This document shows positions 19,385 through 31,301 of a stretch of 64,000 nucleotides of DNA, piece by piece. This DNA is from Trichomonas vaginalis G3 (taxonomy: Eukaryota > Parabasalia > Trichomonadida > Trichomonadidae), in contig NC_067206.1 of assembly GCF_026262505.1 (NCBI RefSeq), forward strand, positions 33,433,896 to 33,497,895, read 5' to 3'. Numbering within the stretch: the first letter of the stretch is position 1; every line of letters starts with the position of its first letter. The translations under genes and the position numbers were made by a program. The notes beneath the pieces were generated by a model. The model had not been told where the DNA came from, made no database searches, and saw only the letters and a list, made by a program, of their open reading frames with translations.

Positions 19385-22300
19385 ATGCCACGTAAGCTAC
19401 GTAAGAATATACGTAAGAGGAAGAGAGCATTGAAACATCCAATAGTAAAACTGACACCACAACAACAGTTGCAACAACAAATGATGAATGACCCCACTAT
19501 GTTGCAACAAATGTCAAGCAACCCTATGCTTTTAAACCGAGTTATTGGTGCACAGAGTGGAGGTTTAAGAGCGGCACTTTTAGCGAAAATGGCAGGCTAT
19601 GGTGGAGCTGCAGACGGAACAGCTTATAACCCTCAAAGTCAAATGAATTTGAGTTCACTCAAAAATCAAATAACAGATGTCAAAAAGTCAAACATAGACA
19701 TACAGAAACAAATAAGTGAAAACGAAAAGAAACTAGAATATGACAGACACACAAAGAAACTCAATGAGTTAAACGTAGAGAAAAAGAAGAAAGAAGAACA
19801 ACTGAAAGAACTAAGTACAGAGGAATATGCGAAAAAAGTGTCAGAAAAAGCAGCAGAAGTAGCAAAAATGGAACAAGATGTTATAAATTTGAAAAACCAT
19901 ACTACTCAATATAAAGTACTGAAAGATGAAGAGATAAAACAAAAAGCCCTGAAGACATATATGGATAGCGATGAGTATAAAAAAGAAGTTGAAGCAAATG
20001 TAAAGGCAGAAAAACTTTTACAGTTGCAAAACCAAACCGTACAGTATGAAAACTTAGCACAAGAAAGTAAAAATAACGACGCAGCCATGCAAAAGGCAAT
20101 GAAAAGCGCAGAATATATAAAAGCTAATAATGACTGGTTAGATGCCCAAGCCAACGCTAAAGCAGCCCAACTTATAGGGTCAATAAGGACAAAAATACAA
20201 GCGGATGAAGACAGTTCAAATGAAGCTTTAATGAATGCTGACTTTAAGAACGCCTTCGAAGCTCTTCATAGTAAGGTGAAACTAGTGAACGACTTCTCAT
20301 CTGGAAAGAAACTGAAGTCTGAAGGTTTCGACAAAGAGTTAAGAGAAGTAGCACAAAATATGACGAAAATAACAGATGCAGCAACGAGACAGGCAGTTCA
20401 AAGTGCCTATGACGCCGTTAGAACAACTGTTGTGGAAAGTCAAGAAAAAGAGTTACAACAGACCAAAACAGACCTAGTAAATGCTTTCTTAAGAACGAAA
20501 AGTCAGGTAGGACATTATGCTGCAGATGGAACATATGTGCCAGCTGGTGGAACTTATATACCACCAAACCCTCCAAGAGAAGCACCTGCACCAGGACTAC
20601 CTAAAACATTTACATCGTCACATGGACACAGACACAGGCATGCACCAAAACACTGCACCACAACCAACAGTTCAAAACACTGCACCACAACCAACAGTTC
20701 AAAACACTGCACAGCAACCAACAGTTCAAAACCCTGCACAACAACAACCACAAACAGAGCAAGGACATAAAAGAAGTAGAGAACAAGGAAACCAAGAATT
20801 CTTAAAAATGCTTAAGGAAAATTATGGTTACCCAGATACTCTTGACTTTAGTGACAGATATAAAGAAGCTATTAGAAAGTTCAAGGAAGGAAATACTGAC
20901 CCGAACCTATTTAGCTTTATGGTTCAGCACCAAATGGGATATAATTTCAAACCTGGAAAATACAAGCTCGCTAAGGGATATGATTTAATAGCATATCATC
21001 CAAATGACATGACTGAATTTACTCCGAGATATTTGGTGTCAGAGCTAAATGATAATTCAACTCTCTTCATGAAACGCGTAAAAAATAGAGACGGAACGAA
21101 AGAAGAAAGGTTTATGAGTCCGGATGACTTAGATAGGGAACTTGTTAAAAACGGTCTCGGAATATATGAAATGCCAGCAGATGAGGTACAAGAAACTCAA
21201 CAGGAAGAAGTTCAGATACAACCAGACATGGAAGAAATAGTTCAGCAACAACAGCTAGAAGAGCCTGAAGGAAACGAACAAGTCCCTCCTTTGGAAACTA
21301 ACTTCACAGAACTAGATGAAGATTTGGAACAGCCGAAAAATCTTGACCCTCAACAAGAGTATGCGGAGAATATGGAATCTTTCCAAGAGTCTAAGAAAAA
21401 TTCGGCTGACATAGTAGAAGAATATCGAAAAATGTTCGCCGACATACAAAAGACTCCAACATCAGATGAAAATATTCAGCATAGAATGGAAGAACTGAAA
21501 GAAAGTGTACGCAAATACAACAATCCTTTTTACTTACGACCATATAACGTTCAATCTTTGGCTGAACTCGGTGAAAATAAAAGGTTAAATTTCACCAAAA
21601 CATATAGAAATGAAACATTGTTTAAAGTTCATTCAGAACCTAACCAATATGGAAACAAACCTACTTTTGTTTCTGCAGACTATGGAACTACAATGAGATG
21701 GGGTCATAAAGCTAATCCGGATAGGTGGTTCATAAACTTACAACCTCAATTCCAAGAAGTTGTAGACGCAATGGAAGTGAATGGTGAACCAGATATAGCT
21801 GGTATTTTCAGCGCGGCTTTAATGCCATTGAAAGATATGAAAGATGCAGATATTTTGAACCAGTATGAAATGAACATGGCTGATGGAAATATAACACCTG
21901 ACGTTCTAGAACATTTATCTCAAAGAACTACACAGAACCATAAAGATGGTATATTTGGTGAAGAGTTTAGAAAGAAAGTTAGGGAGAGAGAAGGAAGAGA
22001 ACCTATTGTACATGACCTTGCAAACGAAAGTTTGCAAAATGTCATAAAAACTTACTTTGCAGACAATGAACCGAGAAGGGATGAATATTTAAGAAAACTC
22101 AAATGGACAGTACCAAATGAAATGTTAGTATTGAAAAACATGTTCCTTGACAAAATAAAACCAACTACAGAAATAAATGACGCAAGCCTGAAACGTTGGG
22201 TAAAAGCTTTCCCATTCACAAAAGATATTATTGGTAACATGGAAAGAAAACCAGAATGGCTACAAAAACATATATTTGGAAACGAGCTTATTCCATATGG

Positions 22301-22556
22301 ACAAGCTCTGTTTGAAGAGCTTGAACCGGAAACTCAGGAAAGAGTCATGCAAACAATACGCGAAGACTCAAATACAAACTATGACAAAATCTTTCTAGGA
22401 TATAGGTTACCTGAGATGGGCGACCAGAGCCCAAAGGCAAAAAGGACATGGGAAATTTACAACATACTAGGTGAACATGAGGCAAAGATGCAACAACTTG
22501 AAGCAGAGGGCAAGTTACCAAAAGCGACACCAAAGAAGAAGAGTAGAACAAAGTGA
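19385..22556 (+). pseudogene. Large conserved Polinton structural-type protein, copy A
   Basis: A basic N-terminus (RKLRKNIRKRKRALKH) is followed by a Gln-rich stretch, a long Lys/Glu coiled coil, a Pro/Thr/Gln-rich hinge and a conserved C-terminal half (motifs AKGYDLIAYHPND, RWFINLQPQFQEV, GYRLPEMGDQSPK). It stands directly upstream of the capsid gene, which hints at a core or scaffold role. I do not recognise the family beyond its three copies here. A possible initiator-like TCACTT precedes the ATG. This copy looks broken about once or twice. Confidence 0.6.
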
Positions 22557-22708
22557 AAGTAGTGAAGAAGTTTACTTCATCTAGTGAAAGTAGTGGCAAT
22601 GAAGGAAAAAGAAGAGTTAAAAACTCAGTCAGGAAGAAAGTAAAGCTTGGTACGAGTGGGTTCTATTATGACACATAAATCCAACTATTCTATATTTTAC
22701 CCATATGA

Positions 22709-24317
22709 ATGTACGCCGCTCAGAATATAACGCCACAGTTTTGGATGCCATGAACGGAAATGTTTCCGAATGGTATAAACGAATGCGACAATGCCATTAG
22801 AAGGTCAGAAATAGTTCCTGGAAACTTACGAATATACAACTGCTGTTTCTTATGGAAACGTAGGTGAGTTTGGAGAAGGTTCTCAACAACAGTAGATATT
22901 GCTTGCGGACAGGTTTCATATTATTTCTATTGACAACTCATTCTTATACGTGGAACAAGACATTGAAATAAAACCTTCTGCCAAGTTGTCTGACAAGAAA
23001 GGTTGCAATGGAATTTTCTATGTCGGATACCAATATGCTCCAGAAGTTTTCATGGGATATAAGATATATTCTAACTCTGACTTAGTTCAAACAGTAACAT
23101 GGGCAAACTATGAATGGTTCGCTTTGAGAAACTCAGTACAACCACAAGCTAGAGAACAAACAGACCAGTATGCAAATATTGAAAAAAATAGACTTGACCC
23201 TAACGTTCCAGGAGTTTATGTTAACCTTTCTGGTTCAGATGGAACTGCTGCCACTAAAGTAAAACTGAAACTTAGAGTTCCTTTGTCATCTTTCCTCATC
23301 TTCAGGTTTTTTAAGATACTTGCCAAACTGGGCAGGAAAAATTTCTATCGAACTTACTCCAAGCAAAATAATACTTAGTCATTGCACCAACACAAGACCC
23401 ATTCAACTCTTACAGACGTAATGGGAACAAATAAAACGTCATTCGCCGACTTTGCAAAGACAAAGTTGACTTAGACTTTGGTTTCTCAAACTTCAACAAT
23501 GAAGTAAACTATTATTTCAATGCTGCTGGAACTGCTTGGGACCCAGTTAAGTTTACATGCGAAAAGTTTGAATGCAAGAGAATAGAAAGCAGACTTGCAG
23601 TCTATATGTTGGACCCAGATATTTCAAATGCTTTAGCTGCCAAATATATTGCAGTTCCACTTATGTTCCCTATACACCAAATATCTGTCAAAGACTTTGC
23701 AGGTGAAGTTTGGAAACCAAAGTGCTGACCCAGGTGCAAGAACAGATATTGCTTTAACAACTGCAATGAAACATGCAGATACTATGTTTGTACTGTTCAG
23801 ACGAACTATAAATGACTATTCTTGTTTCTACACCCCGGTATTAAATATCATATAAACATAGATGGCAAATATTATCCAAGAGAAGAATATTCTACAGTTG
23901 AGGATATGAGGTCATACAACTTGACATTAGATGCTATGAACTTTAACAACAACTTCACACACAACCATTAACCCTGAAATGCAAAGTTTCTATTATGCCA
24001 TATGTGAAAGTATGGACTCATACAGGAGGTCAAAAAACTCAATATACAAATGGAGACCGTTCAAACTTTTGGCTTGGCATTCCATTTGCTGACTCAGAAG
24101 ACTTTATGGTGGTATTTCAACTGTTGGTACTGTACAAATACAATATACTGGTGACAGAGACGGTCCAGATGAATTGAGAGCAAAGAAGTTTACAAAACCA
24201 ATAGCACTTTTCACGGAAGATGCTCTTTTGAAGATTCGTTCGATGAAACCTGCTGGGGCTCCTCAGATTGGCATAACGACAGCTTCCATCGAGCAGATTT
24301 TGGCAGCAGGTCAGTAA
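22709..24317 (+). pseudogene. Polinton major capsid protein, copy A
   Basis: The region corresponds to the capsid gene of element C. Segments such as MLDPDISNALAAKY, MPYVKVWTHTGGQ and FWLGIPFADSEDF are shared between the copies. By position, size (about 530 residues) and style it is the double-jelly-roll major capsid protein of Polinton-like viruses; that structural class is inferred. This copy is clearly broken, with several interruptions. Confidence 0.65.
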
Positions 24318-24630
24318 GTTGTTCTTGAACTGACTTCTCTCCGTCAAATATTGACAGTACGCCAGTTTTGACATAATATTGTATTATAAACTTTCCTTTA
24401 GAAATATCTGTAAGTTTTGAAGTTATATTTTTGTCTGCTTCAAGAACTTTCACCATTTCAGTTATACCAACTTTCTTTGCTTTATGGAAATATTTTGGTT
24501 CAGCAAATATTGCTATTCTATAACATTTACCATTGTTTGTATAAAGAACTATTCTGTCAATGTATTTGTATTGTTTGTGTGTGTAAACTTTGTTCTGCTT
24601 CAATTCGAAGAGATACTCGAATACGTCCAT
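24211..24630 (-). CDS. Small conserved Polinton protein convergent with capsid gene, copy A
   Basis: This is a 139-residue minus-strand frame with an ATG (MDVFEYLFELKQNKVYTHK). Central residues such as DRIVLYTNNGKCYRIAIF look like a small alpha/beta domain. The last ~35 residues overlap the capsid 3' end in antisense and may be only incidental. The same gene occurs in element C at about 36146-36565. Function unknown. Confidence 0.5.
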   Translation of the reverse strand: MDVFEYLFELKQNKVYTHKQYKYIDRIVLYTNNGKCYRIAIFAEPKYFHKAKKVGITEMVKVLEADKNITSKLTDISKGKFIIQYYVKTGVLSIFDGEKSVQEQLTDLLPKSARWKLSLCQSEEPQQVSSNESSKEHLP

Positions 24631-24839
24631 CTTTTTATTCTAAGTAAAATGTCATTTCCGAAAAATAGAAGCGTAAGTGTTTCAAAAGGTTTAATGGCAG
24701 TGGCAGATGTGCACTTCGTTGCCTTCTTAGCCCTGAGGATGAATGAGTATAATGAAGTTTTTTTTCTTGGGGTGACCTTCCAGGCACTTCGTGCCTTCTA
24801 GCCCACATAAATGAAGTTTTTATTCGGAGGTCTTCCAGG

Positions 24840-25330
24840 AGCTTTTCACAAATTATATATTTTTCATGTTTTGTCAAGACTTCTTTCGTAAATGTTTTGT
24901 CAAGACTTCTTCGTAAATGTTTTGTCAAGACTTTCGTAAATGTTTTGTCAAGACTTCTTTCGTAAATGTTTTGTCAAACTTCTTCGTAAATGTTTTGTCA
25001 AGACTTCTTCGTAAAATCAGACAAAATAATGTTTAGGGTAGAAGGTTAGATATAACCTCTTTTCTAACCTCTTTTCTACCCTCTTGAATTTGTCAAGATT
25101 TCTTCGTAAATGTTTTGTCAAGACTTCTTCGTAAATGTTTTGTCAAGACTTCTTCATCGTAAATGTTTTGTCATGATTTCATCGTAATGAGCGTAAATGA
25201 CCCAAAAATATAATTTAGGTGAAGAGGTGAGATGTCACCCGTTTTCTCACCTGTTTTCTCACCTCTTGAATTTTCATGATTTCTTCGTAAATGCTTTGTC
25301 GAAACTTCTTCATCGTAAATGTTTTTTAAC
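24840..25330. repeat. 25-bp tandem repeats, element B leader
   Basis: Repeats of GTCAAGACTTCTTCGTAAAT (unit about 25 bp, with TGTTTT) are interrupted by two longer motifs: one around TAGGGTAGAAGGTTAGATAT and one around GTGAAGAGGTGAGATGTCAC followed by inverted CACCT segments. An equivalent array lies at 30.83-31.29 kb. Confidence 0.8.
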
Positions 25331-25340
25331 TTCACTTAAA

Positions 25341-28140
25341 ATGCCACGTAAGCTACGTAAGAATATACGTAAGAGGAAGAGAGCATTGAAACATCCAATA
25401 GTAAACTAACACCACAACAACAGTTGCAACAACAAATGATGAATGACCCCACTATGTTGCAACAAATGTCAAGCAATCCTATGCTTTTAAACCGAGTTTG
25501 GTGCACAGAGTGGAGGTTTAAGAGCGGCACTTTTAGCGAAAATGGCAGGCTATGGTGGAGCTGCAGACGGAACAGCTTATAACCCTCAAAGTCAAATGAA
25601 TTTGAGTTCACTCAAAAATCAAATATCAGATGTCAAAAAGTCAAACATAGACATACAGAACAAATAAGTGAAAACGAAAAGAAACTAGAATATGACAGAC
25701 ACACAAAGAAACTCAATGAGTTAAACGTAGAGAAAAAGAAGAAGAAGAACAACTGAAAGAACTAAGTACAGAGAATTTGCGAAAAAAGTGTCAGAAAAAG
25801 CAGCAGAAGTAGCAAAAATGGAACAAGATGTTAAAATTTGAAAAACCATACTACTCGATATAAAGTACTGAAAGATGAAGAGAATAAAACAAAAAGCCCT
25901 GAAGACATATATGGATAGCGATGAGTATAAAAAAGAAGTTGAAGCAAATGTAAAGGCAGAAAAACTTTTACAGTTGCAAAACCAAACCGTACAGTATGAA
26001 AACTTAGCACAGAAAGTAAAAATAACGACGCAGCCATGCAAAAGGCAATGAAAAGCGCAGAATATATAAAAGCTAAAATGACTGGTTAGATGCCCAAGCC
26101 AACGCTAAAGCAGCCCACTTATAGGGTCAATAAGGACAAAAATACAAGCGGATGAAGACAGTTCAAATGAAGCTTTAAGAATGCTGACTTTAAGAACGCC
26201 TTCGAAGCTCTTCATAGTAAGGTAAAAAGTGAACGACTTCTCATCTGGAAAGAAACTGAAGTCTGAAGGTTTCGACAAGAGTTAAGAGAAGTAGCACAAA
26301 ATATGACGAAAATAACAGATGCAGCAACGAGACAGGCAGTTCAAAGTGCTATGACGCCGTTAGAGCAACTGTTGTGGAAAGTCAAGAAAAAGAGTTACAA
26401 CAGACCAAAACAGACCTAGTAAATGCTTTCTTAAGAACGAAAAGTCAGGTAGGACATTACGCTGCAGATGGAACATATGTGCCAGCTGGTGGAACTTATA
26501 TACCACCAAACCTTCCAAGAGAAGCACCTGCACCAGGACTACCTAAAACATTTACATCGTCACATGGACACAGACACAGGCATGCACCAAAACCAACACA
26601 AACCAACACACAACAGCACAACAACCACCTCCACAACCAGCACAAACAACAGCACAGCAACCAACAGTTCAAAACCCTGCACAACAACAACCACAAACAG
26701 AGCAAGGACATAAAAGAAGTAGAGAACAAGGAAACCAAGAATTCTTAAAAATGCTTAAAGAAATTTGGTTCCCAGATATATTGACTTTAGTGACAGATAT
26801 AAAGAAGCTATTAGAAAGTTCAAGGAGGAAATACTGACCCGGACCTATTTAGCTTTATGGTCAGCACCAAAACGGATATAATCTCAAACCTGGAAAATAC
26901 AAGCTCGCTAAGGGATATGATTTAATAGCATATCATCCAAATGACATGGATGAATTTACTCCGAGATATTTGTGTCAGAGCTAAATGAAATTCAACTTTC
27001 GTATTGAAACGCGTAAAAAATAGAGACGGAACGAAAGAAAAAAAGTTATGAATCCGGATGACTTAGATAGGGAAATTGTTAAAAACGGTCTCGGAATATA
27101 TGAAATGCCAGCAGATGAGGTACAAGAAACTCCACAGGAAGAACAGTTCAGATACAACCAGACATGGAAGAAATAGTTCAGCAACAACAGCTAGAAGAGC
27201 CTGAAGGAAACGAACAAGTCCCTCCTTTGGAAACTAACTCACAGAACTAGATGAAGATTTGGAACAGCCGAAAATTCTTGACCCTCAACAAGAGTATGCG
27301 GAGAATATGGAATCTTTCCAAGAGTCTAAGAAAAATTCGGCTGACATAGTAGAAGAATATCGAAAAATGTTCCCACATACAAAAGACTCCAACATCAGAT
27401 GAAAATATCCAGCATAGAATGGAAAGAACTGAAAGAAAATGTACACAAATACAACAACCCTTTTTACTTACGACATTTAACGTTCAATCTTCGGATGAAC
27501 TCGGTGAAAATAAAAGGTTAAATTTCAAGAAAACATATAGAAATGAAACATTGTTTAAAGTTCATTCAGAACCTAACCAAGATGGAAACAAACCTACTTT
27601 TGTTTCTGCAGACATGGAACTACAATGAGATGGGGTCATAAAGCTAACACCGGATAGGTGGTTCATAAACTTACAACACAATTCCAAGAAGTTGTAGACG
27701 CAATGGAAGTCAGATGGTGAACCAGATATAGCTGGTATTTTCAGCGCGGTTTAATGCCATTGAAAGATATGAAAGATGCAGATATTTTGACCAGTATGAA
27801 ATGAACATGGCTGATGGAAAAATAAACACCTGACGTTCTAAACATTTATCTCAAAGAACTACACAGAACCATAAGAGATGGTATATTTGGTGAAGAGTTT
27901 AGAAAGAAAGTTAGGAGGGAGAAGGAAGAGAACCTATTGTACATGACCTTGCAAAGAAAGTTTACAAAATGTCATAAAAACTTACTTTGCAGACAATGAA
28001 CCGAGAAGGGATGAATATTTAAGAAAACTCAAATGGACAGTACCAAATGAAATGTTAGTATTGAAAAACATGTTCCTTGACAAAAAAAAACCAACTACAG
28101 AAATAAATGACGCAAGACTGAAAGATTGGGTAAAGCTTTT
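25341..28140 (+). pseudogene. Large conserved Polinton protein, copy B
   Basis: This copy of the gene seen complete in outline in elements A and C starts with the same RKLRKNIRKRKR N-terminus. It is broken many times and lacks its 3' part. No independent function can be assigned. See copy A for domain layout. Confidence 0.6.
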
Positions 28141-28194
28141 CCCCCCCCATTTTCCCCCCCACAAAAAGGGAATTTTTACCAAAATAATTTGGGG

Positions 28195-29755
28195 GACCAG
28201 GGTCCTAAATGGACAAAGGACTTAAACCCAAATCCTGAGTTCGAAATACAGCCTCGTAACTAAAATAAAGTAAGAATACGAATAACATTTTTATATAATT
28301 TAAATAATTTTTTTATTCATAAAGTAATACGATATATAGCTAAGCTATGTAAGGATATTCTGATGCTGAGAGTTTAAGAACTTTAAATTACGTATAGAAA
28401 AATTCATTTAATATTTTGTAACATTTTTTAAATTGATAGATAGTTAGATTTTGTAGGGGAAGGTAAGATTCTTTGTGGTAATAATGGTCGTTGAAATTAA
28501 AATGTGTTGTGCATGAAAATTCGGTTCACTTCACTTCTGACAAAAGTGACAAGTTTACATGGCAAAAATAGTTTACATGGCAAAAATATATAGGGTATTT
28601 TTTTTAAAAGTAGTTATCTTTATATATAAAAATAAAACTTTTGATATATTTGAGTAAATGATTTATTAATTTATTTATTTATTTTTTTTAAATCAAATCA
28701 TATAAATATATATATATATATATAGTGAAATAGAACAAGAGATAATTATTGATGATTAAATTGTAGACGAGGATAAAAGTTTAGATAAATTAATAAAATT
28801 AGTGTGGAATCAGACAAATTTCGGGTTGTTTGGGAAGGAATTGTTGGCTATGATGTACTGATTCATGATCAGTACATCATAGCCAACAATTCCTTATACA
28901 AAGTTCAAAAACTTGGGTGCAATCAGTTCTGATTGCACCCAAGTTTTTGAACTTTCTCGAGGGAATGGAAGGGTAAGAGGTATACATTATAATGTATACC
29001 TCTTACCCTTCCATTCCTCTCGACAGCGGGAAACTTTGTCTGAATGTTAAACTATTCAGACAAAGTTTCCCGCTGTTTGCGAAGGAATTGTTGGCTATGA
29101 TGTACTGATTCATGATCAGTACATCATAGCCAACAATTCCTTATACAAAGTTCAAAAACTTGGGTGCAATCAGTTCTGATTGCACCCAAGTTTTTGAACT
29201 TTCCATTAACAATTGTTCAATCACATTTATACAACCCAAATCTATACCAATCATACTCTTATTCATACATCATATTTTAAAAACTTTTTTGCAATATGAT
29301 GTTATTGCAACAAATTTTTTTCTTTTCTACTTCCAATTAGCACCTTAAAAACATTAGACACAATCACTGGCTCATATGCTCCTATTCTGAATCTAACACT
29401 ATGCAAATTTATACAATTTCTCCACAAATCTTACATTCATTTTAATTTCAACGACCATTATTACCACAAAGAATCTTACCTTCCCCTACAAAATCTAACT
29501 ATCTATCAATTTAAAAAATGTTACAAAATATTAAATGAATTTTTTTTCTATACGTAATTTAAAGTTCTTAAACTCTCAGCATCAGAATATCCTTACATAG
29601 CTTAGCTATATATCGTATTACTTTATGAATAAAAAAATTATTTAAATTATAATAAAATGTTTATTCGTATTTTTACTTTATTTTTAGTTACGAGGCTGTA
29701 TTTCGAACTCAGGATTTGGGTTTAAGTCCTTTGTCCATTTAGGACCCTGGTCCCA
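28195..29755. repeat. Inverted repeat arms of ~305 bp around the X1 core
   Basis: The left arm 28195-28500 and right arm 29445-29755 are nearly perfect inverse copies. Shared landmarks are GACCAGGGTCCTAAATGGAC, TAGCTAAGCTATGTAAGGAT, GTAGGGGAAGGTAAGATTC and GGTCGTTGAAATTAAAATG. Both arms contain the 3' tip of the transposase gene. Either a real inverted duplication or an assembly fold-back would give this. Confidence 0.75.
28837..29203. repeat. Palindrome array 1
   Basis: Six head-to-tail near-perfect palindromes run in the order A-B-C-D-A-B. A (28837-28893) has GGAATTGTTGGCTATGATGT arms. B (28901-28955) has AAGTTCAAAAACTTGGGTGC arms. C (28959-29020) has GGAATGGAAGGGTAAGAGG arms. D (29022-29079) has CAGCGGGAAACTTTGTCTG arms. 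A and B then repeat. Loops are 0-6 bases, so each unit could extrude as a long hairpin. No coding signal. Confidence 0.9.
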
Positions 29756-30438
29756 AATTGATTTTGGAGTAGGTTTTCCACCGAAAAGATCTTTAAGAGC
29801 TGTATGAACCCATACTGTGTTGTATTCTTCTATTGCGTGAGGTAAAAATTCTCTTATTTCGATAAAATCTGGGCGAGCCGAAAAGATTGTTTGCCAAAAA
29901 CGTTCTATTTTACCATTTAACTGTGGTGTGTAAGGTTCTGTCCGATGGTGTTGAATGCCATTTACTTGAAGAACGTTTTTGAAGTCCTTTCCTGTAAATT
30001 CGCATCCATTATCTGTCAAAAGTTCGTATGGAATAATTTTGATAGAGTCGATAGCATTTTGTAAAGCTTTTGAAGTTGATTTCATTGTTTTATCGGGAAG
30101 AATTTCGTAATAAATACAAAAACGAGATCTGTCATCGATAAAGGCAATTAAATGATAAGTATGCTTGGTACCATTTGTCTCTTCTTTGAAGCTTTTTAAA
30201 TCAGTATGCCATTGCTGATTTACGTATTGGGAAACATACTGATTTGGATGTTCATCAATTTTTTCTGGATCTCGCCGAAATTTGAAAAGATTCTCTTTTT
30301 CGTATAATTTAAGCATATCGTGAAATGAAACTGTGTCATCATGTATGTAACTCTCTAAAACTTTTTTATAACCTAGATTGTACTTAGCTTTTATTTCGTG
30401 AATGGTTGGTAACAAATCTGTTCTAAGAGGAGTTTCTG
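29684..30438 (-). pseudogene. rve-family (IS481/IS3-like) transposase, N-terminally truncated
   Basis: About 250 codons encode an RNase-H-fold integrase core: first Asp in WHTDL, second Asp in LLTDNGCEF, Glu in NGKIERFWQ, and a VWVHTALKDLFGGKPTP tail typical of the insertion-sequence side of the family. The sequence before about residue 10 breaks off at 30438, and no ATG fits the start. The missing N-terminal part, with a helix-turn-helix, is found separately at 57258-57517. The overlap of the two pieces (LLPTIHEIKAKYNLGYKKV) shows they are one protein family. A plain DNA transposon is the most likely source. Confidence 0.75.
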
Positions 30439-30620
30439 AAACAATAAGAATTACCGAAAAAGTGACAAAACATCAAAAACAGGGAGGAGGTCTCAATTTT
30501 TATTACTTATATTATTTTACAATATTTATATAAATACTCTTTATAATATATTTTACTATAAAATTATACCTCAAATTCAAATATTTAAAATATTATTTAC
30601 ATAATTATCTCAAAATTATA

Positions 30621-30625
<5 letters not shown>

Positions 30626-30658
<33 letters not shown>

Positions 30659-30845
30659 TAGTGGGGCTTCCAGGCACTTCGTGCCTTCTAGCCCTGAGGA
30701 TGAATGAGTATAATGAAGTTTTTTTTTCTTGGGTGACCTTCCAGGCACTTCGTGCCTTCTAGCCCACATAAATGAAGTTTTTATTCGGAGGTCTTCCAGG
30801 AGCTTTTCACAAATTATATATGTTTTCATGTTTTGTCAAGACTTC
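30626..30845. repeat. Left terminal inverted repeat of element C
   Basis: A poly(A) run of about 31 bases is followed by GGTAGTGGGGCTTCCAGGCA, the hairpin GGCAC-TTC-GTGCC, and TCTAGCCCTGAGGATG. The CAGGCACTTCGTGCCTTCTA unit occurs twice. Outer 60 bases and an inner block (CACAAATTATATATGTTTTC) match the right end in inverse, with a diverged middle. Confidence 0.85.
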
Positions 30846-31295
30846 TTCGTAAATGTTTTGTCAAGACTTCTTCGTAAATGTTTTGTCAAGACTTCTTCGT
30901 AAATGTTTTGTCAAGACTTCTTCGTAAATGTTTTGTCAAGACTTCTTCGTAAATGTTTTGTCAAGACTTCTTCGTAAAATCAGACAAAAATAATGTTTAG
31001 GGTAGAAGGTTAGATATAACCTCTTTTCTAACCTTTTCTACCCTCTTGAATTTGTCAAGATTTCTTCGTAAATGTTTTGTCAAGACTTCTTCGTAAATGT
31101 TTTGTCAAGACTTCTTCATCGTAAATGTTTTGTCATGATTTCATCGTAATGAGCGTAAATGACCCAAAAATATAATTTAGGTGAAGAGGTGAGATGTCAC
31201 CCGTTTTCTCACCTGTTTTCTCACCTCTTGAATTTTCATGATTTCTTCGTAAATGCTTTGTCGAAACTTCTTCATCGTAAATGTTTTTAACTTCA
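30830..31295. repeat. 25-bp tandem repeats, element C leader
   Basis: There are more than ten units of GTCAAGACTTCTTCGTAAAT plus a TGTTTT spacer, and the same two longer inserts seen in element B (31000-31050 and 31175-31226). The array leads directly into the first gene. It could bear replication or promoter signals; that is inference. Confidence 0.85.
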
Positions 31296-31301
31296 CTTAA
31301 A

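Larger units (their letters stand above)
19022..24708 (+). mobile_element. Polinton-like virus fossil A (left part only)
   Basis: Element A starts with the duplicated terminal repeat. It carries the large conserved protein gene, the major capsid gene and a small minus-strand gene, in the same order as element C. It stops at about 24708, where sequence matching the terminal-repeat region of element B begins. Its leader (19180-19384) differs from that of B and C, so it is a separate family member. It looks broken in several places. High similarity to C implies recent divergence. Confidence 0.8.
24709..28140 (+). mobile_element. Polinton-like virus fossil B (left part, low-quality sequence)
   Basis: Element B begins inside a terminal repeat (CACTTCG.. 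onward) and has the same 25-bp repeat leader as element C. It then carries a copy of the large conserved protein gene, from 25341, ending at about 28140. It is nearly identical to C but broken very many times by small length differences, far more than A or C. This fits poor base calling as well as true decay. It ends in a homopolymer-rich smear next to transposon X1. Confidence 0.7.
28190..30480 (-). mobile_element. Transposon X, copy 1 (rve transposase plus palindrome array)
   Basis: The copy contains the 3' two thirds of an rve-family transposase, a ~235-bp 3' flank, a ~940-bp core with a palindrome array, and an inverted copy of the 3' flank. The arms 28195-28500 and 29445-29755 are inverted repeats of each other. 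The core boundary at 28505 starts TGTTGTGCATGAAAATTCGG. The same terminus recurs at 58.53 kb, and a relative (TGTAATGCATGAAAATTCGG) at 57.65 kb, all on TGT/ACA ends as expected for rve transposases. The copy is incomplete: the transposase N-terminus is missing beyond about 30438. Confidence 0.6.

Noticed and set aside
28837-29203. Integron attC array
   Set aside because: Palindromes are perfect, contiguous and lack cassette genes or an integron integrase; only the general idea of hairpin sites is similar.
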